This document shows positions 8,881 to 18,076 of a DNA stretch of 64,000 nucleotides, one piece after another (position 1 is the stretch's first letter; every line of letters starts with the position of its first letter). The notes beneath the pieces are model-generated. The model made no database searches, had not been told where the DNA came from, and saw only the letters and a program-made list of their open reading frames with translations. The stretch spans positions 5,568,001 to 5,632,000 of the forward strand of contig NZ_CP125619.1 of NCBI RefSeq assembly GCF_030053115.1, read 5' to 3'. Source of the DNA: Pseudomonas svalbardensis. GTDB lineage: Bacteria > Pseudomonadota > Gammaproteobacteria > Pseudomonadales > Pseudomonadaceae. The position numbers and the translations under genes are program-made.

Positions 8881-8916
8881 GCCTCGAAAGGCGCCTTTTT
8901 CATGACTGCGGAAACC

Positions 8917-9846
8917 TCAGCGCCCCAACAACCGCGCAAGGCCGACACGCATCGGTGTCTGCTCAGGATAGGTAAAGCGCTCCAGCAAACGCTGATTGTT
9001 CGCTCGTGAGTGACGGATGTCACCGGAGCGTGCCGGGCCATAGCTCACCGGCGGCAATTGACCGACCACCGTTTCAAGGGCTTCAAGCATTTGCTTGAGG
9101 GTCGTGGCCTGGTTCCAGCCGACGTTGACCGCGCCGACTTCGACCTGCGGTTTCTCGATGGCTTGCACCAACAAGTCGACCAGGTCTTCGACGTAGACGA
9201 AATCGCGAGTCTGCTCACCATCGCCGAACACAGTGATCGGCAGGCCCTTCTGCGCGCGCTCGCTGAAAATGCTGATCACCCCAGAATACGGCGAGGACGG
9301 ATCCTGGCGCGGGCCGAAGATGTTGAAGAAGCGGAAAATCACCGGCTCCAGACCATGCTGGCGACGGTAAAAATCAAAGTACTGCTCGCTCGCCAATTTG
9401 TCCGAAGCGTAGGGCGTCAACGGTGCCTTGGGCGTGTCTTCGTCGATCGACTCGCCTTCGCCATTGTTGCCGTAGACCGCTGCGCTGGACGCGTACAGCA
9501 CCCGCTTGACGCCGGACTGGCGCATGGCTTCGCAGACATTCAGCGAGCCAATGAAATTGCTCTGGTGAGTCTTCACCGGATCATCCACCGACGCCTGCAC
9601 CGACGCCACTGCGGCCAGGTGTGCCACAGCGCTGCATCCGACCATCGCCCGTGCTACCAGCGCGGCATCGGCGACATCGCCCACGATCAGTTCGACGCCA
9701 GGATTGTCCAGCGGCAAATTGCTGCGCTTGCCGGTGGAGAGGTCATCGAGAATGCGCACCGAATGGCCCGTGGCGAGTAAGGCATCGGTGAGGTGCGAGC
9801 CAATGAAACCGGCGCCGCCGGTGATTAAAACAGGGCTGTCAGCCAT
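8917..9846 (-). CDS. NAD-dependent epimerase/dehydratase (UDP-glucose 4-epimerase-like)
   Basis: A 309-residue extended SDR starting MADSPVLITGGAGFIGSHL at 9844-9846; an upstream open frame is ignored because the Rossmann fold begins here. Visible motifs: TGGAGFIGS (NAD binding), HLAAVASV, active-site S...YASDK (YxxxK), and FRFFNIFGPRQDP. This matches nucleotide-sugar 4-epimerase/4,6-dehydratase families. The start overlaps the end of the upstream epimerase-like gene by 8 bp, so the two form an operon, as PA4069-PA4068 do in P. aeruginosa. The substrate is not evident. Confidence 0.87.
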   Translation of the reverse strand: MADSPVLITGGAGFIGSHLTDALLATGHSVRILDDLSTGKRSNLPLDNPGVELIVGDVADAALVARAMVGCSAVAHLAAVASVQASVDDPVKTHQSNFIGSLNVCEAMRQSGVKRVLYASSAAVYGNNGEGESIDEDTPKAPLTPYASDKLASEQYFDFYRRQHGLEPVIFRFFNIFGPRQDPSSPYSGVISIFSERAQKGLPITVFGDGEQTRDFVYVEDLVDLLVQAIEKPQVEVGAVNVGWNQATTLKQMLEALETVVGQLPPVSYGPARSGDIRHSRANNQRLLERFTYPEQTPMRVGLARLLGR

Positions 9847-10723
9847 GGCGATAAAACCTATCCAGTAAGCCCGGGAGTGCCGCACGCCAGGCGCGGGGCT
9901 TGATCCCGAAAGTGTGCAGAATTTTCTTGCAGGCCAGCACCGCGTGTTGCGGTTCTTCGGCGGCGTCGGGCCGGGCGGCGTGAGCCTGGGCGGTCGGCGC
10001 TTCGATGGCCAGCGGATGCAGAGCGCGTGCTTCGGTGAGGATCGCCTGCCCAAGTGCCAGCGGCGTGGTCGCCTCATGCCCGGCGTAATGGTAGGTGCCC
10101 CACAGCGGCGCCGAGCAATCGAGTTGCTTGAGGACCGAGATGATCACCCGGGCGGCGTCATCCACCGGCGTCGGATTGCCCCGACGGTCGTCGGCCATCA
10201 GCAATTCTTCAGGTAGTTCGGCGCGACCGAGGAAACGCCCGAGGGTGCCGTCAGGGCTGTCATCCAACAGCCAGCCGAATCGCAGCAACACGTGTTGCGG
10301 GCAGGTGGCACGGACGCTTTGTTCGATCCGCCACAAGGCCTGACCGCGCAGGCCCAAGGGCACCGGTTCGTCTTTTTCGCTGTAGGCCGTCGCCCGGGAA
10401 CCATCGAACACGCGATAGCTCGACGGTTGCAACAGCACGATGTTGTGATGCTGGCACAGTTCGGCCAGACGCTCGATCGCCCGCTCCTGCCCGGCCAGAC
10501 GCTGTTCGCTGACCGTCTCCGCCTGAAACCAGTCGAAGTAATAGGCGAGGTTGATCAACGCGTCCGGACGGGTGTCGTCGAGCAGTTGCGTCAGGGTCGC
10601 GGCGTCCCAGCCGTCTTGCGGTGGGCGGGGGGCGAGGAAGCCGATATCTTCCTCCGCACCGAGGCGAATCAGCGCCTGCCCAAGGGCATTTCCGCCGCCC
10701 AGTAACATAAGGCGCATTCGCAT
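9839..10723 (-). CDS. SDR-family sugar nucleotide-binding protein (RfbD-like)
   Basis: A 294-residue Rossmann protein with an N-terminal LMLLGGGNALGQALIRLG nucleotide-binding loop, a DALINLAYYFDW segment, and PSSYRVFDGSRATAYSE like the dTDP-4-dehydrorhamnose reductase family (VFDG...Y.E). The canonical YxxxK catalytic pair is degenerate here, so it may bind rather than reduce its substrate. Translationally coupled to the downstream epimerase. Confidence 0.75.
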   Translation of the reverse strand: MRMRLMLLGGGNALGQALIRLGAEEDIGFLAPRPPQDGWDAATLTQLLDDTRPDALINLAYYFDWFQAETVSEQRLAGQERAIERLAELCQHHNIVLLQPSSYRVFDGSRATAYSEKDEPVPLGLRGQALWRIEQSVRATCPQHVLLRFGWLLDDSPDGTLGRFLGRAELPEELLMADDRRGNPTPVDDAARVIISVLKQLDCSAPLWGTYHYAGHEATTPLALGQAILTEARALHPLAIEAPTAQAHAARPDAAEEPQHAVLACKKILHTFGIKPRAWRAALPGLLDRFYRHG

Positions 10724-10879
10724 AGAGTCAGCAGGCCCAGTCTGATTGAAACAATGGCTTTATCGACACCGCTCGCGGGCGATGCCGTCGATAGTTGCCG
10801 GAATCGTTGCATTTTGCGGGTTTAGTGCGCAACCGTCATCCGTAAAGTGTAGATACCTGAGAACGGCGGCGCCTGTTCC

Positions 10880-10966
10880 GGCCCCTTCGCGAGCAGGCTC
10901 GCTCCCACATTAGATCCAGGGCGCACACAAATCCCCTGTGGGAGCGAGCCTGCTCGCGAAGGGGCC
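10880..10966. repeat. REPIN with perfect 30-bp arms
   Basis: Arms at 10880-10909 and 10937-10966 are perfect inverted copies (GGCCCCTTCGCGAGCAGG and so on to CCCACA) with a 27-bp spacer. It sits between the epimerase-like operon and lhr, 66 bp before the lhr start. Same family as the repeats at 5211 and 15363. Confidence 0.92.
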
Positions 10967-11032
10967 ATATGGATCGGCGAAGGTCTTGAGCGGTACTTGC
11001 ATCTTCAGCCCCCCGCCCGCATAAATTGCTAC

Positions 11033-14000
11033 ATGAATCTGCCAATCCCGACGGACAGCGCCCTGGCAGGCTTCCACCCCGCCGTCAGCGCCTGGTTCAG
11101 CAGCACCTTCCCGACGGTCACCGCCGCCCAGGCCCGGGCGTGGCCGTTGATCCGCCAGCACCGTTCGACCCTGGTCGCCGCACCCACGGGCTCTGGCAAG
11201 ACCCTCACCGCGTTCCTCGCGGTCATCGACGACCTGGTCCACCGCGCAATGGCCAACGGCGGCCATCTGCCGGATGAAACCCTGGTGGTCTACGTCTCAC
11301 CTCTTAAAGCCTTATCCAACGACATACAAATCAACCTGCAAGACCCGCTGGCCGGCATCACCGAGCAGCTACGCGAGATGGGCCTGCCGCAATTGCAGAT
11401 CAACACCGCCGTGCGCACCGGCGATACACCGCAAAAAGACCGCTCGGCGATGCGCAAGACCGCGCCGCATATTCTGGTGACCACCCCGGAATCCCTTTAC
11501 GTGCTGCTCGGCTCCGACTCCGGCCGACAAATGCTCAGTACCGCCCGCACGGTGATCGTCGACGAAATTCACGCGATCGCCGCCAGCAAGCGCGGCAGCC
11601 ATCTGGCCCTTAGCCTCGAGCGACTGCAAGCGTTGTGTCCAGAACCGCTGATGCGGATCGGCCTGTCTGCCACGCAAAAACCCATCGAAGCCGTCTCGCA
11701 GTTTCTGGTTGGCCGTGATCGCGCGTGCGAAATCATCGACATCGGCCACGCCCGCCCGCGGGATCTGGACATCGAAGTGCCGCCCGTGCCGTTGTCGGCG
11801 GTGATGGCCAACGACATCTGGGAACTGGTCTACGACCGCCTCGCCGCCCTCGCCCGCGAACACCGCACCACGCTGATTTTCGTCAACACCCGACGCCTCG
11901 CCGAACGCCTGAGCCGTCACTTGAGCGAACGCCTCGGCAAGGACGCGGTGGCCGCCCATCACGGCAGTCTGGCCAAGGAGTTTCGTCTCGACGCCGAACA
12001 GCGCCTCAAGCGCGGCGACCTGCAAGTGCTGATTGCCACAGCGTCCCTGGAACTGGGGATCGATATCGGCGATGTCGACCTGGTCTGCCAGATTGCCTCG
12101 CCGCGTTCGATTGCCGGGTTCCTGCAACGGGTCGGCCGCTCCGGGCACCAGGTCGGCGGCACGCCCAAGGGCCGTTTGTTCGCCACCACCCGCGACGACC
12201 TGATCGAATGCGCCGCCCTGCTCGACTGCGTGCGGCGTGGCGAGCTCGACACTTTGCAAATTCCGAAGGCACCGCTGGACGTGCTGGCCCAGCAGATCAT
12301 CGCTGAGGTCAGTTGCCAGGAATGGCAAGAGCAGGCGCTGCTGGAGATGTTCCGCAACGCCTCGCCCTACCGCGAACTCGACGAAAAACACTATCAAGCG
12401 CTGCTGCAGATGCTCGCCGAAGGCTACAACGGTCGCCTGGGCATCCGCAGCGCTTACCTGCACCGCGACGCCGTGACCCGCACCCTGCGTGGTCGCCGGG
12501 GCGCCAAACTGACGGCCGTGACCAGCGGCGGGACGATCCCGGACAACGCCGACTACAGCGTTTTACTCGAACCCCAAGGGCTGAACATCGGCAGCGTCAA
12601 CGAAGACTTTGCGGTGGAAAGCATCGCCGGGGATGTCTTTCAATTGGGCAACACCTCCTACCGAATTCTGCGGGTCGAAACCGGCAAGGTCCGGGTCGAA
12701 GACGCTCAGGGCCAACCGCCGACCATTCCATTCTGGCTCGGCGAAGCGCCGGGGCGCAGTGCTGAACTGTCGTTTGCCGTGGCCCGCCTGCAAGCGCAAC
12801 TCGATGAGCTGCTCGACGCCACATCCGGTCATTTGCAGCCTGCGACCGACTGGCTGACCGACACCCTCGGTCTGAACCTGGCCAGTGCCGAACAATTGGT
12901 CGATTACCTGGCCCGTGCGCGCCTGACCCTCGGCGCCCTGCCGTCACAAGACACGCTGCTGATGGAGCGGTTTTTCGACGAGTCCGGCGGCACGCAATTG
13001 ATCATCCACACGCCGTTCGGCAGCCGCATCAACCGTGCCTGGGGTTTAGCCCTGCGCAAGCGTTTCTGCCGCACCTTCAACTTCGAATTGCAGGCTGCCG
13101 CCAGCGAAGACGCCATCGTCCTGTCGCTGTCCACCAGCCACAGTTTTGAACTCGATGACGTCTGGCGCTATTTGCACAGCAACAGCGCCGAGCACACCCT
13201 GATTCAAGCCGTGCTCGATGCGCCGCTGTTCGGTGTGCGCTGGCGCTGGAATGCCGGGGTCGCTCTGGCGCTGCCGCGCTACAGTGGCGGACGCAAAGTC
13301 CCGCCGCAGATCCAGCGGATGAAAAGCGAAGACCTGCTCGCCAGCGTGTTTCCCGACCAGATTGCCTGCGTGGAAAACCTCGCTGGCGAACGGGAAATTC
13401 CCGACCATCCACTGGTGGAACAAACCCTCGACGATTGCCTGCACGAAGCCATGGACAGCGAAGGCTGGCTGGCGTTGTTGCGGCGCATGGAGCGCGGTGA
13501 CATCCGCTTGATCAGCCGCGACCTGCCGGCGCCCTCGCCGCTGGCAGCGGAAATTCTCAGTGCCCGCCCCTACACCTTTCTCGACGATGCGCCGCTGGAA
13601 GAGCGCCGCACCCAAGCGGTGCTCAACCGTCGCTGGAGCGATCCGCAGTCCACCGACGACCTCGGCGCGCTGGATGCGGACGCGATTCAAGCCGTGCGCG
13701 AGGAAGCCTGGCCAACGCCGACTCGCGTCGATGAAATGCATGAGGCGTTGATGAGCCTCGCGTGCATCACCGACGCCGAGGCCCAGGCCAATCCAGACTG
13801 GCTCGATTGGCTGAACGCCCTGGCCGACAGCGGTCGCGCCAGCCGACTGCCAGTCAAAGCAGGGCAAGCGCTGTGGTTGGCACTGGAGCGGCTGACTTGC
13901 CTGCAGGCGATTTATCCACAAGCGATTTTGCAGCCACCGTTGGAGGCGTTGCCCGGGTTCGATGAAGTCTGGACGGCGGACGAAGCGGTACCCGAAGTGA

Positions 14001-15349
14001 TTCGTGCGCGGCTCAGCGCGTTCGGTCCGTTGCCGCTGAACGCGATTGCCGAACCGCTCGGTTTACCGGCGACTCAAGTCACCCAGGCGTTGGCGCAACT
14101 GGAACGCGAAGGCTATGTGCTGCGTGGTCAATTCACGCCCGGCACGGCGGAGGAAGAATGGTGCGAGCGGCACCTGCTGGCGCGAATTCACCGCTACACC
14201 GTCAAGCGTCTGCGGCGGGAAATCGAGCCCGTGGCGTTGCAGGATTTCATGCGTTTCCTGTTCGACTGGCAGCATCTGTCTGCCGCGGCCCAAGGCCAGG
14301 GCAGCGCAGTATTGCCCGCGATAGTCGGTCAGTTCGAAGGCTACCCCGCCGCCGCTTCAGCCTGGGACAGCGATATTTTGCCGGCGCGCATAAAAGACTA
14401 TTCAGCAAGTTGGCTGGATGACCTGTGTCGCAGCGGCAAACTGGTGTGGACTCGCCTGACCGCACGCAACAAGAGCGCCAGCACGGCGTTACGCAGCACG
14501 CCGATTCTGCTATTGCCGCGCAGTCAGGTCGGGTTTTGGAGCGGGTTGACCGAACAGACGCCCATCAGCGAACTATCGCCCAAGACGCAAAAAGTTTATG
14601 AAGCACTCAGCCAGCACGGCGCACTGTTTTTCGATGAGCTGACTCACGAAGCCCACCTGCTGCGCTCGGAACTGGAAATCGCCTTGCAGGAATTGGTCGG
14701 CGCCGGGTTGGTGAATGCCGACAGTTTCGCTGGCCTGCGGGCGCTGATCACCCCGGCCAGCAAGCGACAGAATCGCAGCAGCCGACGCGGGCGCGGAGCG
14801 TTTGTCGGCGGGATGGACGATGCGGGACGCTGGGCGCTGTTGCGGCGCGGGGCGCCTGCGCCGGTTGTGGAAAACAAGCGCCCGGCACCCACGCCGAGCG
14901 ACACTCTGGAACACATTGCCATGACCTTGCTCCGGCGCTACGGCGTGGTGTTTTGGCGCCTGCTGGAACGTGAAGCGGATTGGCTGCCGAGCTGGCGGGA
15001 ATTGCTGCGCACTTTCCATCGGCTGGAAGCTCGAGGCGAGATTCGCGGCGGGCGGTTTGTCAGTGGCTTGGCCGGTGAACAGTTTGCGTTGCCCGAGGCC
15101 ATTCCATTACTGCGCGAGGTGCGGCGACGGCCGCATGACGGAAGTTTGATTGCCGTGTGCGGGGTTGATCCGCTAAACCTCGCCGGGACGCTTTTACCTG
15201 GCGCGAAGGTGCCGGCATTAGCGAGTAATCGATTGGTGTATCGCGATGGATTACCCGCCGCTGCCGAGATCGCGGGCAAGCAGATTTTCTGGCTGGAGCT
15301 GGATCAGCAATCGACTACCGAGCTGCACAACAAACTGATCCGGCATTGA
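11033..15349 (+). CDS. lhr: Large DEAD/H-box helicase Lhr
   Basis: A 1438-residue ATP-dependent helicase starting MNLPIPTDSALAGFHP (ATG 11033). Motifs: APTGSGKT (Walker A, about residue 45), VYVSPLKALSNDIQ, TTPESLY, VDEIHA (DEVH-type Walker B), SATQKP, then the second RecA domain with FVNTRRLAERL, HHGSL, and QRVGRSGH (motif VI). The rest holds the winged-helix, Lhr-core and long Lhr C-terminal domains. Lhr translocates 3'-5' on ssDNA and is linked to DNA repair. It is flanked by REPINs on both sides. Confidence 0.95.
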   Translation: MNLPIPTDSALAGFHPAVSAWFSSTFPTVTAAQARAWPLIRQHRSTLVAAPTGSGKTLTAFLAVIDDLVHRAMANGGHLPDETLVVYVSPLKALSNDIQINLQDPLAGITEQLREMGLPQLQINTAVRTGDTPQKDRSAMRKTAPHILVTTPESLYVLLGSDSGRQMLSTARTVIVDEIHAIAASKRGSHLALSLERLQALCPEPLMRIGLSATQKPIEAVSQFLVGRDRACEIIDIGHARPRDLDIEVPPVPLSAVMANDIWELVYDRLAALAREHRTTLIFVNTRRLAERLSRHLSERLGKDAVAAHHGSLAKEFRLDAEQRLKRGDLQVLIATASLELGIDIGDVDLVCQIASPRSIAGFLQRVGRSGHQVGGTPKGRLFATTRDDLIECAALLDCVRRGELDTLQIPKAPLDVLAQQIIAEVSCQEWQEQALLEMFRNASPYRELDEKHYQALLQMLAEGYNGRLGIRSAYLHRDAVTRTLRGRRGAKLTAVTSGGTIPDNADYSVLLEPQGLNIGSVNEDFAVESIAGDVFQLGNTSYRILRVETGKVRVEDAQGQPPTIPFWLGEAPGRSAELSFAVARLQAQLDELLDATSGHLQPATDWLTDTLGLNLASAEQLVDYLARARLTLGALPSQDTLLMERFFDESGGTQLIIHTPFGSRINRAWGLALRKRFCRTFNFELQAAASEDAIVLSLSTSHSFELDDVWRYLHSNSAEHTLIQAVLDAPLFGVRWRWNAGVALALPRYSGGRKVPPQIQRMKSEDLLASVFPDQIACVENLAGEREIPDHPLVEQTLDDCLHEAMDSEGWLALLRRMERGDIRLISRDLPAPSPLAAEILSARPYTFLDDAPLEERRTQAVLNRRWSDPQSTDDLGALDADAIQAVREEAWPTPTRVDEMHEALMSLACITDAEAQANPDWLDWLNALADSGRASRLPVKAGQALWLALERLTCLQAIYPQAILQPPLEALPGFDEVWTADEAVPEVIRARLSAFGPLPLNAIAEPLGLPATQVTQALAQLEREGYVLRGQFTPGTAEEEWCERHLLARIHRYTVKRLRREIEPVALQDFMRFLFDWQHLSAAAQGQGSAVLPAIVGQFEGYPAAASAWDSDILPARIKDYSASWLDDLCRSGKLVWTRLTARNKSASTALRSTPILLLPRSQVGFWSGLTEQTPISELSPKTQKVYEALSQHGALFFDELTHEAHLLRSELEIALQELVGAGLVNADSFAGLRALITPASKRQNRSSRRGRGAFVGGMDDAGRWALLRRGAPAPVVENKRPAPTPSDTLEHIAMTLLRRYGVVFWRLLEREADWLPSWRELLRTFHRLEARGEIRGGRFVSGLAGEQFALPEAIPLLREVRRRPHDGSLIAVCGVDPLNLAGTLLPGAKVPALASNRLVYRDGLPAAAEIAGKQIFWLELDQQSTTELHNKLIRH

Positions 15350-15362
15350 TGTTGTCGGCAAC

Positions 15363-15453
15363 GGCCCCTTCGCGAGCAGGCTCGCTCCCACATTTGATCG
15401 CCTTCCCCTGTGGGAGCGACGGTGCGACGATTCGACCTGCTCGCGAAGAGGCC
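15363..15453. repeat. REPIN between lhr and the MscS-type channel gene
   Basis: Left REP GGCCCCTTCGCGAGCAGGCT (from 15363) and an inverted right REP (15409-15453) of the extended variant containing GGTGCGACGATTCGACC. It lies between the convergent ends of lhr and the channel gene and could act as a bidirectional transcript end. Confidence 0.88.
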
Positions 15454-15469
15454 AGTAAGCGCACCAAAA

Positions 15470-17593
15470 TCATTGGGTACGCGGCTGATCCGGCAGGAAC
15501 ACCGATGAATGCTCCGATGCAATCCCATCGCTTTGCGGCGGCTCAACAGCCTGCCGGGGCATCAAGACCTGCTGTGGATAAGTCTGCGCGAAATGCACCC
15601 ACGGGCTGTTATCCACAAGTTTTTTCAAACGCTGGTTGAACGCCCGACTCACTGCGTATTGCCCGCCCGACACCGTGCGGAACTGTGCCGTCAGCACCAC
15701 GCCGTTGAGGTCCATCTTGTCGACACCAAACACATCCAGCGGCCCTTGCAGGTTGTACTTGAGGAACGCATCTTCGCGGATGGAATCGCCGGCCTCGCGG
15801 ATCAACTCGATAGCCTTGTCGACATCGGTGTCGTAGGTGAACTGCACCGAGAAAAAAGCATAGGCGAATTGCCGCGATTGATTGGTCACGGCCTTGATCT
15901 GACCGAACGGCACCGAGTGCACAAACCCCTTGCCGTCGCGCAGGCGCAAGGTGCGGATGGTCAGGCCTTCGACGGTGCCGGCGTGGCCAGAGTCGAGCAC
16001 CACCCAATCGCCAATCGACAACGTGTCTTCGATGATGATGAACAACCCGGTGATCACGTCCTGCACCAGTTGCTGGGAACCGAAACCGATGGCCAGCCCC
16101 ACGACACCGGCACCGGCCAAAAAGGGTGCAACGTTGATTCCCAGGTTGGCCATGGTGGTGATGGCGCAGATCACCACCAGGATGATTTTGATCGCGTTGC
16201 GCAGCAGCGGCAGGATGGTTTTGGTTCGGGTACTGGGTTGGCGCGCCGAGCGTTTGTTAACGGGTGGCTTCAGGGCTTCCTGAATCGCTGTGTCCAACAC
16301 CACCCAGCCCATCCAGGTCACCAGGAAAATCAAACCGATTCGACTCAGGGAATCGCTGATCGCCCGGCCGACCGAATTGCTCACCGCAAACTCGAACAGC
16401 GACACGCCCCAGATGCGCCCCAGGACATCAATGAACACAATCGCCAGGGCGATCCGCAGCAACGCGTGCGAAAGGCTGAGAAAGCGTTCTTTGTAGGCAC
16501 TGCTGCGACGCGCGGCCACGTCACTGCGCGACTTGAACAGGTGATGCAGCGACGTGCTGAGAAACACCGTCGCAATCAGCAACACCGTAGTAAACAGCGC
16601 ACAGCGCAGCACTTTCTGGTTGTCGTCGCCAATGCCGATCAGGTTGATCACCGACACCAGCACCATCAACAGAATCGGCCAGTACCAGAGCCCGGAAAAG
16701 ATCCGCAACATTTCACGCACGGCCGGTTGAGTGAGGCGCTGGGCCAACGGCAAAATGCGGATCAGATGGGCGACCGGACGGCGCATTTTGATCACCAAAA
16801 AACCAAAGGTGATCGAGGCCGCCACCCCGGTGAACACCGCGACACTGCTGGTGAGATTGCCGCCGAGCAGGCGGGCGATCTGCGGACTGGTCAAGCCGTC
16901 GCTCAGGGCCACGAGAAAGCCCATCAAAAAGAGCGGTCGTGGGCTGTGCTGACGAATAATCTGCACCGCCCGGCGCTTATGACCGGCGTTGAACAGCACC
17001 AGCAGCGACAACAGCAACGACGCGGCGAAAATGCCGCTGCTGGTGGCATAAGCGAAACACAATGCCAGCGCCCGGCCGGCGGACACTTGCAAGAAGTGGC
17101 TGACATAGAGCGTCAGGGGCAGGCTGATCAGCGCCGGAACCGTGTAGGGCAACACATAACCCAGTAAGGCCTGACCGCGCTCGCGAGTGAGCAGCAGGCG
17201 GTTCTGGCACAGACGTTTGGTGAGCAGCCCTCCCAGCAACCAGAGCAGCGCAAAGACGCCAATCCACACACCGGACAACAGCAGGAAATCCCCCGCCACG
17301 CTCCAGCTTGAACGGGCCGATGGATGATTGACCAGTTTATCCACCTCAACCGCTGCCCGGTCTGCACGCAGACGCCAGGCGTCCAGCAGGTCCTCGTTGA
17401 GATCGAGTTTTCCCTGGACTTCCTCAATGCTCGAACTGATGGCACCCAGCAAACCACCCTGTACCAGCGGTTCGGGGTGTGCCAGTGGTGTCGCGGCGGT
17501 GGCCGGCACACCCGGCAGTGCGGCAGCCTCCAGCTCGTTGCTGCCGAAAATCAGCAATGCCCCCAGTAGTATCGCGGTCTTGAACTTGAACAA
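15470..17593 (-). CDS. Large MscS-family mechanosensitive channel, DUF3772-type
   Basis: I place the start at TTG 17591-17593 (MFKFKTAILLGALLIFG), because a GGAG sits eight bases upstream, it opens a signal peptide ending near LEAAALP, and the longer frame upstream runs through a REP repeat. The 707-residue product has a periplasmic helical N-terminal region, about ten membrane segments, and a C-terminal MscS domain with the pore helix GVVGLAIGFGSQQLVQD and the beta domain IGDWVVLDSG. It should release solutes on hypo-osmotic shock. The precise ligand or tension response is unknown. Confidence 0.85.
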   Translation of the reverse strand: MFKFKTAILLGALLIFGSNELEAAALPGVPATAATPLAHPEPLVQGGLLGAISSSIEEVQGKLDLNEDLLDAWRLRADRAAVEVDKLVNHPSARSSWSVAGDFLLLSGVWIGVFALLWLLGGLLTKRLCQNRLLLTRERGQALLGYVLPYTVPALISLPLTLYVSHFLQVSAGRALALCFAYATSSGIFAASLLLSLLVLFNAGHKRRAVQIIRQHSPRPLFLMGFLVALSDGLTSPQIARLLGGNLTSSVAVFTGVAASITFGFLVIKMRRPVAHLIRILPLAQRLTQPAVREMLRIFSGLWYWPILLMVLVSVINLIGIGDDNQKVLRCALFTTVLLIATVFLSTSLHHLFKSRSDVAARRSSAYKERFLSLSHALLRIALAIVFIDVLGRIWGVSLFEFAVSNSVGRAISDSLSRIGLIFLVTWMGWVVLDTAIQEALKPPVNKRSARQPSTRTKTILPLLRNAIKIILVVICAITTMANLGINVAPFLAGAGVVGLAIGFGSQQLVQDVITGLFIIIEDTLSIGDWVVLDSGHAGTVEGLTIRTLRLRDGKGFVHSVPFGQIKAVTNQSRQFAYAFFSVQFTYDTDVDKAIELIREAGDSIREDAFLKYNLQGPLDVFGVDKMDLNGVVLTAQFRTVSGGQYAVSRAFNQRLKKLVDNSPWVHFAQTYPQQVLMPRQAVEPPQSDGIASEHSSVFLPDQPRTQ

Positions 17594-17703
17594 ACGCGGT
17601 GCTCCGGCAAAAGGGTCTGTAAGGAACTGATCGGGGAATTGTAGGCAAGTTCGGTTTTGGCCGTGAGATAACCAGCTAATGCGGCCATAACGCAATCCGT
17701 GTA

Positions 17704-17828
17704 GCAGCTGGCGAAGCCTGCGTCCGGCTGCGCAGCAGTCGTGAACCCTGAGTGCACGGTGAATCTGACACACCGCAGTGTCTGACTTTACGACTGCTGC
17801 GCAGCCGGACGCAGGCTTCGCCAGCTGC
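17704..17828. repeat. Inverted REP-like pair, same core as in the 8.7-kb MITE
   Basis: Perfect 38-bp arms at 17704-17741 and 17791-17828 (GCAGCTGGCGAAGCCTGCG...), spacer 49 bp. Unlike the copy at 8687-8880 it has no IS4-like terminal repeats or obvious target duplication, so the inverted REP pair exists independently of the MITE. Confidence 0.87.
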
Positions 17829-17872
17829 AATTACAGGGTCTGCGTTGCAGTTGAAAAACCTTTAACCCATTC

Positions 17873-17897
17873 GATATTTGATCTACACGCAAATATC
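17873..17897. promoter_or_regulatory. Small palindrome in the gap before the DUF72 operon
   Basis: GATATTTG (17873-17880) and CAAATATC (17890-17897) form an 8-bp perfect inverted repeat in AT-rich sequence. It could be a regulator site for the operon starting at 18077. The remainder of 17829-18076 shows no gene or clear promoter. Confidence 0.3.
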
Positions 17898-18076
17898 AAA
17901 TGCCCATCCCTCTATTTTTCCGCATAACCGCCATCGCCATCGTGTTAGGCATGGCCCGAGAGATCGCCGGACACTAATAGAGACTTTAACCATCCGTAGT
18001 CCCGTCGAAACTTTCTCGCCCGCCCCGCAGTCATCAAAAGACAGGGCAGTCCGAGAACCATTAGACGGGAGGCGAC

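Larger units (their letters stand above)
8664..8897 (+). terminator. oprG intrinsic terminator interrupted by a MITE
   Basis: Removing bases 8687-8892 restores a compact A-tract, GGCGCC, CGAAA loop, GGCGCC, T-tract hairpin. The element inserted in the hairpin and duplicated 12 bp of it (GCCTCGAAAGGC at 8675-8686 and 8881-8892). The two halves can still pair at the base of the much longer hairpin formed by the element, so termination may survive. Confidence 0.7.
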
